Part shown: one piece after another, positions 15,310 to 24,468 of the stretch
How the letters are laid out: each line of letters begins with the position of its first letter
Position numbering within the stretch: the first letter of the stretch is position 1
Assembly: GCA_035557635.1 (NCBI GenBank)
Contig: DATMDR010000046.1
Location: 1 to 64,000, forward strand
DNA length: 64,000 nt
Direction of reading: 5' to 3'
Source of the DNA: VRUE01 sp035557635
Lineage (GTDB): Bacteria > Actinomycetota > Thermoleophilia > Solirubrobacterales > 70-9
The notes under the pieces: model-generated
The model's database searches: none
What the model saw: the letters and a program-made list of their open reading frames with translations, nothing else
What the model was told of the DNA's origin: nothing
Program-made: the position numbers and the translations under genes

Positions 15310-16584
15310 TTGACAGAGCCGCGAACAACCGAGCTCGGCTCGGGCGTCCGGGTCGTCACCGAGGAGGTTCCCTCGGTGCGCTCGGTCGCCCTCGGGCTCT
15401 GGGTGCGAACCGGCTCGCGTGACGAGACCCCGGCGCAGGCCGGGGTCTCGCACTTCCTCGAGCACCTGCTGTTCAAGGGAACGCCGCGCTTCTCCGCGAT
15501 CGAGATCTCCGAGCGCTTCGACGGCCTCGGCGCCTCGGTCAATGCCGCCACGGGCAAGGAGACCACCCACCTGCACGCTCGCTTCCTCGACGAGCACACA
15601 GAGGAGGTCTTCGACCTGCTGGCCGAGATGCTGCTAGCGCCCACCTATCCGGAGGTCGACTCCGAGCGCGAGGTGGTGCTGGAGGAGATCGCGATGTACG
15701 AGGACGAGCCGCAGGACCGCGTCCACGACATCCTCGCCGGCGCCGTCTTCGGCGAGCACCCTCTCGGCCGCCGGGTGCTGGGCGAGGCCGAGGTGATCGC
15801 CTCGATCCCGATCCCGGAGATCGAGGCCTACCACGGCGACCGCTACACCGGCGCCAACATCGTCGTCGGCGCCGCCGGCCACGTCGACCACGAGCGAATC
15901 GCCGGGCTGGCGGAGCGACTGGTCTCGCCTGCGCCGGGAGGGACGGTCAACGGCAATTCGGGGGGGGCCGCGGACTCCGCGCGCCTGCACTTCTACGGCA
16001 AGGACACCGAGCAGTACCACATCTGCTTCGGTGCTCCTGGCCTTACCCGGGAAGACGAGCGGCGCTACGCGCTCGCCGTGCTCGACTCGATCCTCGGTGG
16101 CACCAGCTCCTCGCGGCTCTTCCGCGAGGTCCGCGAGAAGCGCGGCCTCGCCTACGCGGTGGGCTCATACAACGAGCAGTACACCGACTCGGGGATGGTC
16201 GCCGCCTACGTCGGCACCCGCGAGGAGAACGTCGAGCAGGTCTGCTCGATCATCGGCACGGAGCTGAGGCGAATGCGCGGCGAGCCGGTCTCGGCCGAGG
16301 AGCTGGGGCGGGCCAAGGAGAGCGTCAAGGGGCGTCTCGTGCTCTCCTCGGAGTCCACCGCGGCGCGGATGACGCGGATCTCCCGCGCGACGCTGTTCGG
16401 CCTGCCGATCGACAGCCTCGACGAGATGCTCGCCAAGGTCGACGCGGTGACGGTCGAGGACCTGACCGCGCTCGCCACCGAGCTGTACGGCCCCGAGCGG
16501 CTCTCCGCCGCCTGCATCGGGCGCGACGAGGATCGTTTCCGTGGCGCGCTGGGGCCGGTCAACGAGGGGCTGCTCGCGGCGTGA
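15310..16584 (+). CDS. M16 family zinc peptidase
   Basis: This 424-residue protein is an M16B (processing-peptidase-like) enzyme. The inverted zinc motif HFLEH has His48, Glu51 and His52, and EREVVLEEIAMYEDEP carries the distal glutamate. The second half has the structural repeat with RLFREVREKRGLAYAVGSYN. Homologues follow pnp in many Gram-positive genomes; substrates are unknown. TTG 15310 lies two bases after the pnp stop. The 3' end overlaps dapB by GTGA. Confidence 0.88.
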   Translation: MTEPRTTELGSGVRVVTEEVPSVRSVALGLWVRTGSRDETPAQAGVSHFLEHLLFKGTPRFSAIEISERFDGLGASVNAATGKETTHLHARFLDEHTEEVFDLLAEMLLAPTYPEVDSEREVVLEEIAMYEDEPQDRVHDILAGAVFGEHPLGRRVLGEAEVIASIPIPEIEAYHGDRYTGANIVVGAAGHVDHERIAGLAERLVSPAPGGTVNGNSGGAADSARLHFYGKDTEQYHICFGAPGLTREDERRYALAVLDSILGGTSSSRLFREVREKRGLAYAVGSYNEQYTDSGMVAAYVGTREENVEQVCSIIGTELRRMRGEPVSAEELGRAKESVKGRLVLSSESTAARMTRISRATLFGLPIDSLDEMLAKVDAVTVEDLTALATELYGPERLSAACIGRDEDRFRGALGPVNEGLLAA

Positions 16585-17252
16585 TCCGGGTTGTGGTATC
16601 CGGCGCCGCCGGGCGGATGGGCCAGGCCGTCTGCGAGGCCGTGGAGGGCGCTTCCGACACCGAGCTCGCGGCCAAGGCCGACCCGGCGCTTGGCGTAGAG
16701 CTGGGCGAGGTGCTCGGCGACGCCGACGTCGTCGTCGACTTCACCACCCCGGACACCGCGCTGGCCAACGCCTCCACCTGTCTCGAGGCGGGGGTCCACG
16801 CCGTCGTCGGCACCACCGGGTTCGACCTGGATGCGTTGCGCGGGGTGGCCGAGGGCGCCCCGAACGGGGCCAACTGCTTCGTCGCCCCCAACTTCGCGAT
16901 CGGGGCCGTGCTGCTGATGGAGGTCTCGCAGACGATCGCCCGTCACATGCCGGAGTGCGAGATCGTCGAGCTGCACCACGACCGCAAGCTCGACGCGCCC
17001 TCCGGGACGGCGAAGCGCACCGCCGGGCTGATTCGCGAAGCCGGCGGCAACGTCCACGAGCCGATCCACTCGGTGCGCCTGCCGGGTCTGGTCGCCCACC
17101 AAGAGGTCATCTTCGGCGGTGAGGGGCAGACGCTGACCCTTCGCCACGACTCGATCGACCGCCGCTCCTTCATGCCGGGAGTGCTGCTTGCCGTGCGCCA
17201 TGTCGGCGAGTTGTCCGACCGGTTCACGGTCGGCCTGGAGAAGCTGCTCTGA
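16581..17252 (+). CDS. dapB: 4-hydroxy-tetrahydrodipicolinate reductase
   Basis: DapB catalyses the second committed step of the diaminopimelate/lysine pathway. The nucleotide-binding motif VSGAAGRMGQAV opens the protein. VVGTTGF, APNFAIGAVLLM and ELHHDRKLDAPSGTAKRTA (the catalytic His/Lys region) are present. At 223 residues it is slightly shorter than E. coli DapB, as in other actinobacteria. The usual thyX gene is missing between dapB and dapA. Confidence 0.95.
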   Translation: MIRVVVSGAAGRMGQAVCEAVEGASDTELAAKADPALGVELGEVLGDADVVVDFTTPDTALANASTCLEAGVHAVVGTTGFDLDALRGVAEGAPNGANCFVAPNFAIGAVLLMEVSQTIARHMPECEIVELHHDRKLDAPSGTAKRTAGLIREAGGNVHEPIHSVRLPGLVAHQEVIFGGEGQTLTLRHDSIDRRSFMPGVLLAVRHVGELSDRFTVGLEKLL

Positions 17253-17275
17253 GTGCACCGCGATACCCTGGCCCG

Positions 17276-18154
17276 ATGAAGGAGATTCGCGGAGTGATAA
17301 CGGCGATGGTGACGCCCTTCGACGCGAGCGGCGCCGTCGATTTCGTTGCCGCGCGCAAACTCGCTGCGCACCTGGTCGCCAACGGCTCGCACGGCCTCGT
17401 CCTTTGCGGCTCGACCGGAGAGTCGGCGACGGTCACCGACCCGGAGGGCTTCAAGTTGCTGGAGGCGGTGCGCGAGGAGGTCGGCGGCGATGTCCTGCTC
17501 GCCTTCGGCACCGGCACCAACGACACCCGGCACTCGGTCGAACTGACCAGGACCGCGGCCGAGATGGGGGCCGACGCGGCGCTCGTCGTCACCCCCTACT
17601 ACAACAAGCCGAACCCGGCCGGGATCGTCGCTCACTTCGAAACGGTCGCCGCGGCCGCTTCTCAGATGCCGGTGATCGCCTACAACATCCCCTCGCGGGT
17701 GGTCGTCAACGTGCCGCCTTCGCTGCTCGCCGAGCTGGCCAAGATCGACAACGTGGTCGCGGTCAAGCAGGCCAACAACGACGACCTGCAACAGGTCGAG
17801 GGCCTGCGGCTGCTGGCCGGCAACGACGACGTCTTCCTGAGGACGCTCGAGCTTGGCGGCGCCGGCGGCATTCTCGTCGCCTCGCACCTGGTCGGGCGGC
17901 AGATGCGGGAGATGTGGGACGCCGCCGAGGTTGGGGACCTGGAGCGGGCCTGCGAGGTCAACAGCGGCCTGCGGCAGGTCTACGACGCGATGGGAGTGAC
18001 GACCAACCCGATCCCGGTCAAGGCGGCGCTGGAGATGACCGGCCTGATCCCCTCTGGAGGCCTGCGACTGCCGCTCGTCCGCGCCGATGAGGAGCAGCGC
18101 GACGTCGTGCGGGCGGCGCTGGAGAGCGTCGGTCAGACACCGGTGAATCAGTAG
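17276..18154 (+). CDS. dapA: 4-hydroxy-tetrahydrodipicolinate synthase
   Basis: DapA condenses pyruvate with aspartate semialdehyde. It is a 292-residue TIM barrel with GSTGES, the catalytic tyrosine motif AYNIPSR and the Schiff-base lysine in VVAVKQAN. GATACC-type bases at 17262-17267, eight nt upstream of the ATG, may act as a -10. The stop overlaps the GTG of rnj by one base, the common actinobacterial dapA-rnj pairing. Confidence 0.96.
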   Translation: MKEIRGVITAMVTPFDASGAVDFVAARKLAAHLVANGSHGLVLCGSTGESATVTDPEGFKLLEAVREEVGGDVLLAFGTGTNDTRHSVELTRTAAEMGADAALVVTPYYNKPNPAGIVAHFETVAAAASQMPVIAYNIPSRVVVNVPPSLLAELAKIDNVVAVKQANNDDLQQVEGLRLLAGNDDVFLRTLELGGAGGILVASHLVGRQMREMWDAAEVGDLERACEVNSGLRQVYDAMGVTTNPIPVKAALEMTGLIPSGGLRLPLVRADEEQRDVVRAALESVGQTPVNQ

Positions 18155-19818
18155 TGGCTGGATCCAAGCTGCGAGTCCTGCCGCTCGGCGGTCTAGGCGA
18201 GATCGGCAAGAACATGACCGTGGTCGAGTACGACGGTCGCATCGTCGTCGTCGACACCGGGCTGATGTTCCCGACCGCGGAGATGCTCGGCATCGACCTC
18301 GTCCTGCCCGACTTCTCCTACCTGCGCGACCGCGCCGACGACATCGAGGCGATCGTCCTCACCCACGGCCACGAGGATCACGTCGGCGCCCTGCCCTACG
18401 TGCTGCGCGAGATCGGTTTACCGCCGGTGATCTACGGGGGGTTGCTGACGATCGGCATGGTCCGCTCGAAGCTGGACGAGCACAAGCTCAAGGACGCCCC
18501 GCTGGAGGAGCTGCCTGCCGGCGAGAAAGTGAAGCTGGGCCCGTTCGAGCTGGAGCTGGTCCACCTCTCGCACTCGATCCCCGATGCGCGCGGGGTGCTG
18601 CTGAGCACTGAGTTGGGCACGATGCTGATGACCGGCGACTACAAGTTCGACCAGACTCCTGTCGACGGCCGGCCCGCCGACATCACCCGGCTCGCCGAGC
18701 TCGGGCGCGACGGGCTGCTGCTGCTCTGCGGCGACTCGACCAACGCCGACCGCCCCGGGATCGCGCCGTCGGAGTCGAGCGTCGGCCCGGCGCTGCTGGA
18801 CACCTTCTCCGACTGCAAGGGGCGGATCATCGTCACCTCCTTCGCCTCCAACATCCACCGCGTCCAGCAGGTGATCGACGCGGCGATCAAGCTGGACCGG
18901 CGGGTGGCGCTGGTCGGCCGCTCGATGCGCAAGAACTTCAACATCGCCTCCAACCTGGGGATCGCGGAAGCGCCTTCTGGCCTCTTCATCCAGCCGCGCG
19001 AGATTGAGAGCTTCCCCGACGACAAGATCGTCGTGATCTCGACCGGCAGCCAGGGCGAGCCGCTCTCGGCGCTGCGCCGGATGGCGAACAACGACCATCG
19101 CGACGTCGAGCTCCATTCGGGCGACACCGTGGTCTTCTCAGCAACGCCGGTGCCCGGCAACGAGCGCGCGGTCAACGAGACGATCGATCGCATCTACGAG
19201 ATCGGCGCCAGCGTCGTGACCGCCAAGGACGCGCCGATCCACGCTTCGGGGCACGGCTGGCAGGAGGAGCTGAAGCTAATGCTCAACCTGACCAAACCCC
19301 GCTACGTGATGCCGATTCACGGCGACCACCAGCGGCTGCGGCTGCACGCCGAGCTCGCCCACTCGGTCGGCATCGACCCGGAGTGCGTCTTCCAGGGTCG
19401 CAACGGCCTGCCCTTGGAACTCGACGCGAACGGGGCCCGCTTCGGCGAGGACGTGCACGCGGGCGTGATCTTCGTCGACGGGGTCAACGTCGGCGAGCCG
19501 GACGACGTGGCCCTGCGCGACCGGCGCGAAATCTCCGCCGACGGCATCTTCATCGTCGTCGCGACGATCTCCTCCGACGACGGCAGCGTCGTCGCGGATC
19601 CTGAGGTGATCTTCCGCGGGGTCAGCTTCGCGGCCGAGGCCGATGCTTTGGTCGACGAGCTGGGCGACGTGGTCGAGGACTCGCTCGAGGAGGCAGCCGA
19701 GGCGGGCAGGCGCGAGCTGCACCTGATTCAGGAAGACCTCCACGACGCGATCGCCGCCCTCGTCTACGAGAAGCTGCGCCGCCGGCCGATGATCCTGCCG
19801 GTCGTGGTCGAGGTTTGA
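18154..19818 (+). CDS. rnj: Ribonuclease J
   Basis: RNase J is a metallo-beta-lactamase/beta-CASP nuclease with 5'-3' exo- and endonuclease activity. The metal site is LTHGHEDHVGA; TGDYKFDQTP, the beta-CASP region (GRSMRKN, STGSQGEP) and PIHGDHQRLRLHAELA follow. The 554-residue length and C-terminal domain are typical. It is co-transcribed with dapA. No plus-strand U-tract terminator follows; the hairpin downstream serves the other strand. Confidence 0.96.
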   Translation: MAGSKLRVLPLGGLGEIGKNMTVVEYDGRIVVVDTGLMFPTAEMLGIDLVLPDFSYLRDRADDIEAIVLTHGHEDHVGALPYVLREIGLPPVIYGGLLTIGMVRSKLDEHKLKDAPLEELPAGEKVKLGPFELELVHLSHSIPDARGVLLSTELGTMLMTGDYKFDQTPVDGRPADITRLAELGRDGLLLLCGDSTNADRPGIAPSESSVGPALLDTFSDCKGRIIVTSFASNIHRVQQVIDAAIKLDRRVALVGRSMRKNFNIASNLGIAEAPSGLFIQPREIESFPDDKIVVISTGSQGEPLSALRRMANNDHRDVELHSGDTVVFSATPVPGNERAVNETIDRIYEIGASVVTAKDAPIHASGHGWQEELKLMLNLTKPRYVMPIHGDHQRLRLHAELAHSVGIDPECVFQGRNGLPLELDANGARFGEDVHAGVIFVDGVNVGEPDDVALRDRREISADGIFIVVATISSDDGSVVADPEVIFRGVSFAAEADALVDELGDVVEDSLEEAAEAGRRELHLIQEDLHDAIAALVYEKLRRRPMILPVVVEV

Positions 19819-19833
19819 GCCCACTCGGGCTCT

Positions 19834-19875
19834 AAAAAAGGCCCGCCGGGACTATTGGGGAGATCCCGACGGGCC
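19834..19875 (-). terminator. Intrinsic terminator for the two-component operon (minus strand)
   Basis: Read on the minus strand, a 12-bp stem (GGCCCGTCGGGA/TCCCGGCGGGCC, one G-U) with a 12-nt loop is followed by TTTTTT. It lies about 110 bp downstream of the kinase stop. A short GAGCCC/GGGCTC hairpin at 19817-19832, over the rnj stop, lacks a T-run for the plus strand. Confidence 0.75.
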
Positions 19876-19930
19876 ATGTGTCTCGTCCGATTGGGAACTT
19901 AGCCCGGGTCGCTAAAGGGTCCCTAAAAGC

Positions 19931-20066
19931 CTCCGGCGGGCGGGGCCTGTCTCGGGGGGAGGGGTGCTCCGGCGGGCGGGGCCTGTCACGGGGAGGGAGG
20001 CCTGCGGGCGAGGTCTTCGTTCTCGGCCTCTCCCCCGGAGCCACCCGCCCGCGGGGCGTGGGCTAG
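19931..20066. repeat. GC-rich repeat overlapping the kinase 3' end (family C, diverged copy 4)
   Basis: A 21-bp unit CTCCGGCGGGCGGGGCCTGT(C) occurs at 19931-19951 and 19967-19987, a 36-bp period. The rest shares CCTGCGGGCG, CGTTCTCGGCC and a terminal CCACCCGC with the copy at 59455-59585. It encodes the last residues of the kinase (tail ending ARRPPSP), so it appears to have replaced or extended the original C-terminus. Confidence 0.6.
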
Positions 20067-21458
20067 AGGGACGCGGATGCGGAACAAGGCTCCTCCCGCG
20101 GGAGACTCAGTGGCTTCGGCGGAGCCGCTGTGGGATGTTGCTACTGCGCGGACTATGGCTAGGCCTAGGCCGGTGCCGGCGCTGGTGTCGGCTGTGCCGC
20201 GGGCGAAGCGGGCGAAGACGTGGATGCGCTGATTCTCGGGTATGCCGGGGCCGTCGTCGGAGACCTCGAGCACCGCCTCCTGGTCCTTGGCGTGAAGCCG
20301 GAGCTGGATGGTTGCAGTCGCGGGGGTATGACGGGCGGCGTTGTCGAGGAGGTTGAGCACCATCCTGTGGAGTTCGTCCTCGTTGCCGTTGACGTGAAGC
20401 GATCCGTCGGCTTCGACCTCGAGACCGCGATCGCCGAGGACAGGTGCGACCTCGGCTGCCGCGTCGTGGCAGATCTTGGCCAGGTTGCAGCGATGCCTAG
20501 CGCTGGGGCGGCCGGCGTCGGCGCGGGCGAGCAGCAGCAGGTCGGCTACGAGGCGGCTCATGCGGCGGGAGGAGCGCAGCGCCGACGCGACCATCGCCGC
20601 GTCCTCGCCCTGCTGCGGCGAGCGCAGCGAGGCCTCCAGCAGCTCGAGGTTGGCGAGGACGCTGGTCAGTGGGGTGCGCAGCTCGTGCGAGGCGTCGGCG
20701 ACGAACTCGCGTTGCTTTTGCATCGCGGCCTCACGCTCGCTGCGCGCCGCGTCAAGGGAGCGCAGCATCTGCTCCAGGGTCCGGGTCAGCTCGCCGACCT
20801 CGTCGTCGGCACGGGGCTTGGGCATGTGGCTGGACGGGTCTCCCGTGGTGGCGATCTGGCGAGCGCTCGCCGTCAGCGCGGCGACCGGTCGCATCGCCCG
20901 GGAGGCGACCACGAAGCCGGCCAGGCTGGCGAGCAGCGCCCCGCCGAGCACGCCGGCCGCGATGAAGAGCCAGAGCCGCTCGACGGTCGAGTCGACGTGG
21001 GCGAGGCTGCGCCCGTACTGCACGTAGCCGGTCAGCGTGCCGCTGCCGCTGTTGATCCCCGCGGTCGTCACCCGCATCCCGTCGCGCTCGACCGTTCCCG
21101 GCAGTGGCCGCCCGAGGTCGCCGGCGCCGGTGCTCGCGGTCAGCAGGGCGCCGCTCGCGTTGAAGACGCGCACCGAGGCATCGTTGGGCAGGACGAAGTC
21201 GTCGAGGCCGGGGCCGCGGATCAGGTAGGAGCCGGTCGGCGTGTCGACGATGCGCAGCTCGGCGGCCAGCGTCTGCACGGCGCCGTTCATCTCGCCGTTG
21301 AAGTCGTCGCGAATGCGCTGCGTCGCGACGCTGCCGATCACCGCGGCGAAGACGAGCAGGATCACCAGGGTCAGCCCCGCGGAGGCGGCGGCGATGCGCC
21401 AGCGCACCGGCCAGTTGCCCGGCCTCGCCAGCCTCGGGCGCTTAAGCCCTGAGGACAT
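19986..21458 (-). CDS. Sensor histidine kinase
   Basis: This 490-residue membrane kinase pairs with the regulator just upstream. Transmembrane segment 1 (residues 25-47), an extracytoplasmic domain, transmembrane segment 2 (about 155-180) and HAMP come first. The HisKA box FVADASHELRTPLTSVLANL is followed by HATPase motifs (NLLDNAARHT, DDGPGIP, GTGLGLAIVRA). ATG 21458 overlaps the regulator stop by 17 nt; a GTG at 21467 is possible. The extreme C-terminus is encoded by repeat family C. The signal is unknown; the architecture resembles MprB/PrrB-type kinases. Confidence 0.92.
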   Translation of the reverse strand: MSSGLKRPRLARPGNWPVRWRIAAASAGLTLVILLVFAAVIGSVATQRIRDDFNGEMNGAVQTLAAELRIVDTPTGSYLIRGPGLDDFVLPNDASVRVFNASGALLTASTGAGDLGRPLPGTVERDGMRVTTAGINSGSGTLTGYVQYGRSLAHVDSTVERLWLFIAAGVLGGALLASLAGFVVASRAMRPVAALTASARQIATTGDPSSHMPKPRADDEVGELTRTLEQMLRSLDAARSEREAAMQKQREFVADASHELRTPLTSVLANLELLEASLRSPQQGEDAAMVASALRSSRRMSRLVADLLLLARADAGRPSARHRCNLAKICHDAAAEVAPVLGDRGLEVEADGSLHVNGNEDELHRMVLNLLDNAARHTPATATIQLRLHAKDQEAVLEVSDDGPGIPENQRIHVFARFARGTADTSAGTGLGLAIVRAVATSHSGSAEATESPAGGALFRIRVPLAHAPRAGGSGGEAENEDLARRPPSP

Positions 21459-22137
21459 AGCCGGCACCGCGCTTTGTGTGAAGGAGCCGCGCCTCGCCGC
21501 CTTCCTCCAGCTTGCGCCGCAGGTTCGAGACGAAGACGTCGATCGTGTTGGTCGCGGCCATCGGGTCGTACCCCCAGACCTCGTCGAGCAGGCGCTGGCG
21601 GGAGACGACGAGGCGCTCGTTGCGCATCAGGTATTCGAGCAGCTCGAACTCGCGGTTGGTCAGCTCGATCTGACGCTCGCCGCGGCGCGCATCGCGCGAG
21701 TCCGGGTTGAGCAGCAGGTCGCCCACCTGCAGCGCGGCGGCGCCGCGCGGCGGGCGCCGTCTCAGCAGGGCGCGGATCCGCGCCAGCAGCTCCTGGCGCT
21801 CGAATGGCTTGACCAGGTAGTCGTCGGCGCCGCTGTCGAGGCCGCCGACACGATCCTCGGTCTCCGCCCGCGCCGTCAGCATCAGGATCGGGACGTCGTT
21901 CTCGGCACGCAGCCGCCTGCACACCTCGACCCCGTCGAGGCGGGGGAGTCCCAGGTCGAGCACCACCAGGTCCGGAAGAAATGCCTCGGCTGCCTCGAGG
22001 GCATCGATCCCGTCGCCGGAGAGCCGCACCTCGTAGCCCTCCTTGCGCAGCGAGCGGCGCAGCACCTCGGCGATCTCTACGTCGTCCTCGACGACGAGGA
22101 CGCGGCCCCCGTCGGCTTCGCTGTCGGTCGTCAGCAT
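21442..22137 (-). CDS. OmpR/PhoB-family response regulator
   Basis: The receiver domain has the acidic pair EDD, phospho-acceptor Asp61 (VVLDLGLP), LTAR and the VKPF lysine. The winged-helix domain includes ELTNREFELLEYLMRN and TIDVFVSNLRRKLEE. ATG 22137 lies seven bases after a TAACAT -10 read on the minus strand (22145-22150), suggesting a leaderless message. GTG 22143 is the alternative. It is transcribed with the kinase and divergently from ftsK. Confidence 0.93.
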   Translation of the reverse strand: MLTTDSEADGGRVLVVEDDVEIAEVLRRSLRKEGYEVRLSGDGIDALEAAEAFLPDLVVLDLGLPRLDGVEVCRRLRAENDVPILMLTARAETEDRVGGLDSGADDYLVKPFERQELLARIRALLRRRPPRGAAALQVGDLLLNPDSRDARRGERQIELTNREFELLEYLMRNERLVVSRQRLLDEVWGYDPMAATNTIDVFVSNLRRKLEEGGEARLLHTKRGAGYVLRA

Positions 22138-22210
22138 CGCCACGATGTTAGAGAGGCGTCTTCATCACTCAGCGGATATTTAGCGTGAATTTAGACCAGC
22201 CACCAAGCGC

Positions 22211-22250
22211 GTTCGCTGTTCGTGGTGCTGTGCCCCCATAAACAGCGAAC
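22211..22250. promoter_or_regulatory. 10-bp inverted repeat between divergent regulator and ftsK genes
   Basis: GTTCGCTGTT (22211-22220) and AACAGCGAAC (22241-22250) are perfect inverted repeats separated by 20 bp. They lie in the divergent promoter region. They could be an operator, perhaps for the neighbouring response regulator, or a hairpin in the ftsK leader. Confidence 0.45.
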
Positions 22251-22287
22251 TCGCAGGGGAGCGGGGGTCGGCGTCGAAGCGGGGCTT

Positions 22288-24456
22288 ATGTTCGTGCGGA
22301 AGAAGCGTGGGAAAGCGCCGCGCCGCAATGGCAAAGCCAAAAGCAAGGCCAAGGTGCGGACGCCGAGGCTGCGGATGCCTGAAAGACTGGGGCAGCGGCA
22401 CCTGGATTTGATCGGGTTGCTCCTGATCGCCTCGGGCGTCTACCTGTGCTTCGTGCTCTTCTTCGGCTGGGACGGGGGGAAGGTCGGGAACGGGGTGGAG
22501 ACCGGACTCGAGTACCTGCTCGGAGCGGTGGGGGCGAGGATCGTGACCGTGTTGATGTTGGTCGCCGGCGCTCTTATCGTCACCGGGACGTCGATCTCAT
22601 CGCTCTTCCGCGGGATCGGCCGCGGGTTGCGCCGGCTCTTCGCCGGCGGCCACGGCGTCGCCCAGACTGTTGCCAGGAGCCGGCAGGACCGGCGGGAGGA
22701 GAAGACCTACGCCTTCGAGACCCAGGCAGGGTCGACCGACGTGATGAGCGCCTACCCGGAGGAGGACGACGAGTTCGAGCCGACGATCGCGATCGTCGAG
22801 GACGGGGACGAGCCGGCCGAGACCGCCACCCAGGACTTTGCGGAGCTGGATGGGGCCGAGGACGAGGAGGACGAGGTCGTCCCCGATCCCAATCCCGAGG
22901 ATGCCGCTGCCGAGGCCGAGCCGCCCGCTCTCACCCCGATGGGAGCGAAGCGCGGCGTCACCGCCTCGGAGGAGATCGACTACCGGCCACCGCCCGCCAA
23001 GGCGCTGGAGAAGGGTCGCGCGGACAAAGGTCCCGACCCGCGCGATCACGAGGCGATCAGCCGCAAGCTGGTCGAGACGCTCGGTCACTTCGGGGTCGAG
23101 GCGAAGATGGTCGGCATCGTCAGCGGCCCGCACGTCTCCCGCTACGAGCTGCGCCTGGCGCCTGGCACCAAGGTGAAGAAGGTGACCGAGCTGGCCAACG
23201 ACCTCGCCTACGCCCTCGCCTCGACCGACATTCGCATCTTGGCGCCGATCCCGGGCAAGCAGGCGGTCGGCGTCGAGGTCCCGAACGCGCGTCGCCGCAT
23301 CGTCCGGCTCGGCGACATCTACGCCAGGCGGCCGGAGAAGACCTCGCCGTTGGTCGCTTGGCTGGGCCGGGGGATCGACGGCAACCCGGTCTGGACCGAC
23401 CTGGCGAAGATGCCGCACGTCCTCGTCGCCGGGACCACCGGCTCGGGCAAGTCCGGGTGCGTCAACGCGATCCTCTCCTCGATCCTGATGCAGGCTTCCC
23501 CCAACGAGGCCCGCCTCGTCCTGGTCGATCCCAAGCAGGTCGAGCTCAACCACTACGAGAACGTCCCTCACCTGCTGACGCCCGTCGTCACTTCGCCGCG
23601 CCTGGCCGCCAATGTGCTCGCCAACCTGATCGGCGAGATGGAGAGCCGCTACGGAATCATGGGCGAAGCGCGCTGCCGCAACCTGGCCGAGCTGAACCGC
23701 GCCCGCGCCAAGGCGGGCGAAGCGCCGCTGCCGCACATCCTCTGTGTGATCGACGAGCTCGCGGACCTGATGATGGTGGCGCCGGCCGAGGTCGAGGACT
23801 CGATCATCCGCCTGGCGCAGAAGTCGCGCGCCACCGGGATCCACCTGGTGCTGGCGACCCAGCGCCCCTCGACCGACATCATCACCGGCACGATCAAGGT
23901 CAACATCCCGGCCCGGATCGCCTTCGCGGTCTCCTCGCAGACCGACTCGCGGGTGATCCTCGACCAGGGTGGCGCCGAGGCGCTGCTCGGCCAGGGCGAC
24001 ATGCTCTTCCGCGGCGCCGGCAGCTCGAAGCTGGCCCGGATCCAGGGCGCCTTCGTCACCGAGGAGGAGATCGCCCGGATCACCAACCACTGGGCCAAGC
24101 AGGGAGAACCGGAGTTCGAGGCCGAGCTGCTCGAGGTGCACGAGGAGAAGGGCCTGGGGGAGGGCGATGGGGACTTCGACCCCGACAGCGACGACCTGCT
24201 CGACGACGCGATCAGGCTCGTGGTCGAGACCGAGACCGCATCCGTCTCGATGATCCAGCGCCGCCTCCGCGTGGGATACACCCGCGCCGGGCGCCTGATC
24301 GACATGCTCGAGCGGCGTGGGGTGATCTCCGGCTATGAGGGATCGAAGCCGCGTCAGGTGCTGATCACCCGGGCGGACCTGTCGCGGGTGATCGGCGGCG
24401 AGAGCCGTGCGAGCGCGGACTCGGAGGCAGATCGTCCCGCGGTTGTGCCCGAGTAG
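22288..24456 (+). CDS. ftsK: DNA translocase FtsK/SpoIIIE
   Basis: This septal DNA pump resolves and segregates chromosomes. Only two membrane segments are evident (about residues 33-55 and 77-97), fewer than the four of E. coli FtsK. An acidic linker and the motor domain follow, with Walker A AGTTGSGKSGCVN, VIDELADLMM and TQRPSTDIITG. A winged-helix gamma domain (SMIQRRLRVGYTRAGRLID) follows. ATG 22288 is preferred; GTG 22222 would add 22 residues of non-membrane sequence. Length is 722 residues. Confidence 0.94.
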   Translation: MFVRKKRGKAPRRNGKAKSKAKVRTPRLRMPERLGQRHLDLIGLLLIASGVYLCFVLFFGWDGGKVGNGVETGLEYLLGAVGARIVTVLMLVAGALIVTGTSISSLFRGIGRGLRRLFAGGHGVAQTVARSRQDRREEKTYAFETQAGSTDVMSAYPEEDDEFEPTIAIVEDGDEPAETATQDFAELDGAEDEEDEVVPDPNPEDAAAEAEPPALTPMGAKRGVTASEEIDYRPPPAKALEKGRADKGPDPRDHEAISRKLVETLGHFGVEAKMVGIVSGPHVSRYELRLAPGTKVKKVTELANDLAYALASTDIRILAPIPGKQAVGVEVPNARRRIVRLGDIYARRPEKTSPLVAWLGRGIDGNPVWTDLAKMPHVLVAGTTGSGKSGCVNAILSSILMQASPNEARLVLVDPKQVELNHYENVPHLLTPVVTSPRLAANVLANLIGEMESRYGIMGEARCRNLAELNRARAKAGEAPLPHILCVIDELADLMMVAPAEVEDSIIRLAQKSRATGIHLVLATQRPSTDIITGTIKVNIPARIAFAVSSQTDSRVILDQGGAEALLGQGDMLFRGAGSSKLARIQGAFVTEEEIARITNHWAKQGEPEFEAELLEVHEEKGLGEGDGDFDPDSDDLLDDAIRLVVETETASVSMIQRRLRVGYTRAGRLIDMLERRGVISGYEGSKPRQVLITRADLSRVIGGESRASADSEADRPAVVPE

Positions 24457-24468
24457 CACAATGTCCGT

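Noticed and set aside
19817..19839. Plus-strand terminator of rnj
   Set aside because: The GAGCCC/GGGCTC hairpin is followed by TAAAAAA, not a T-run. The A-run is the T-run of a minus-strand terminator instead.
19931..19987. CRISPR-like direct repeats
   Set aside because: Only two units with a 36-bp period, no regular spacers and no cas genes. They belong to the GC-rich repeat family.
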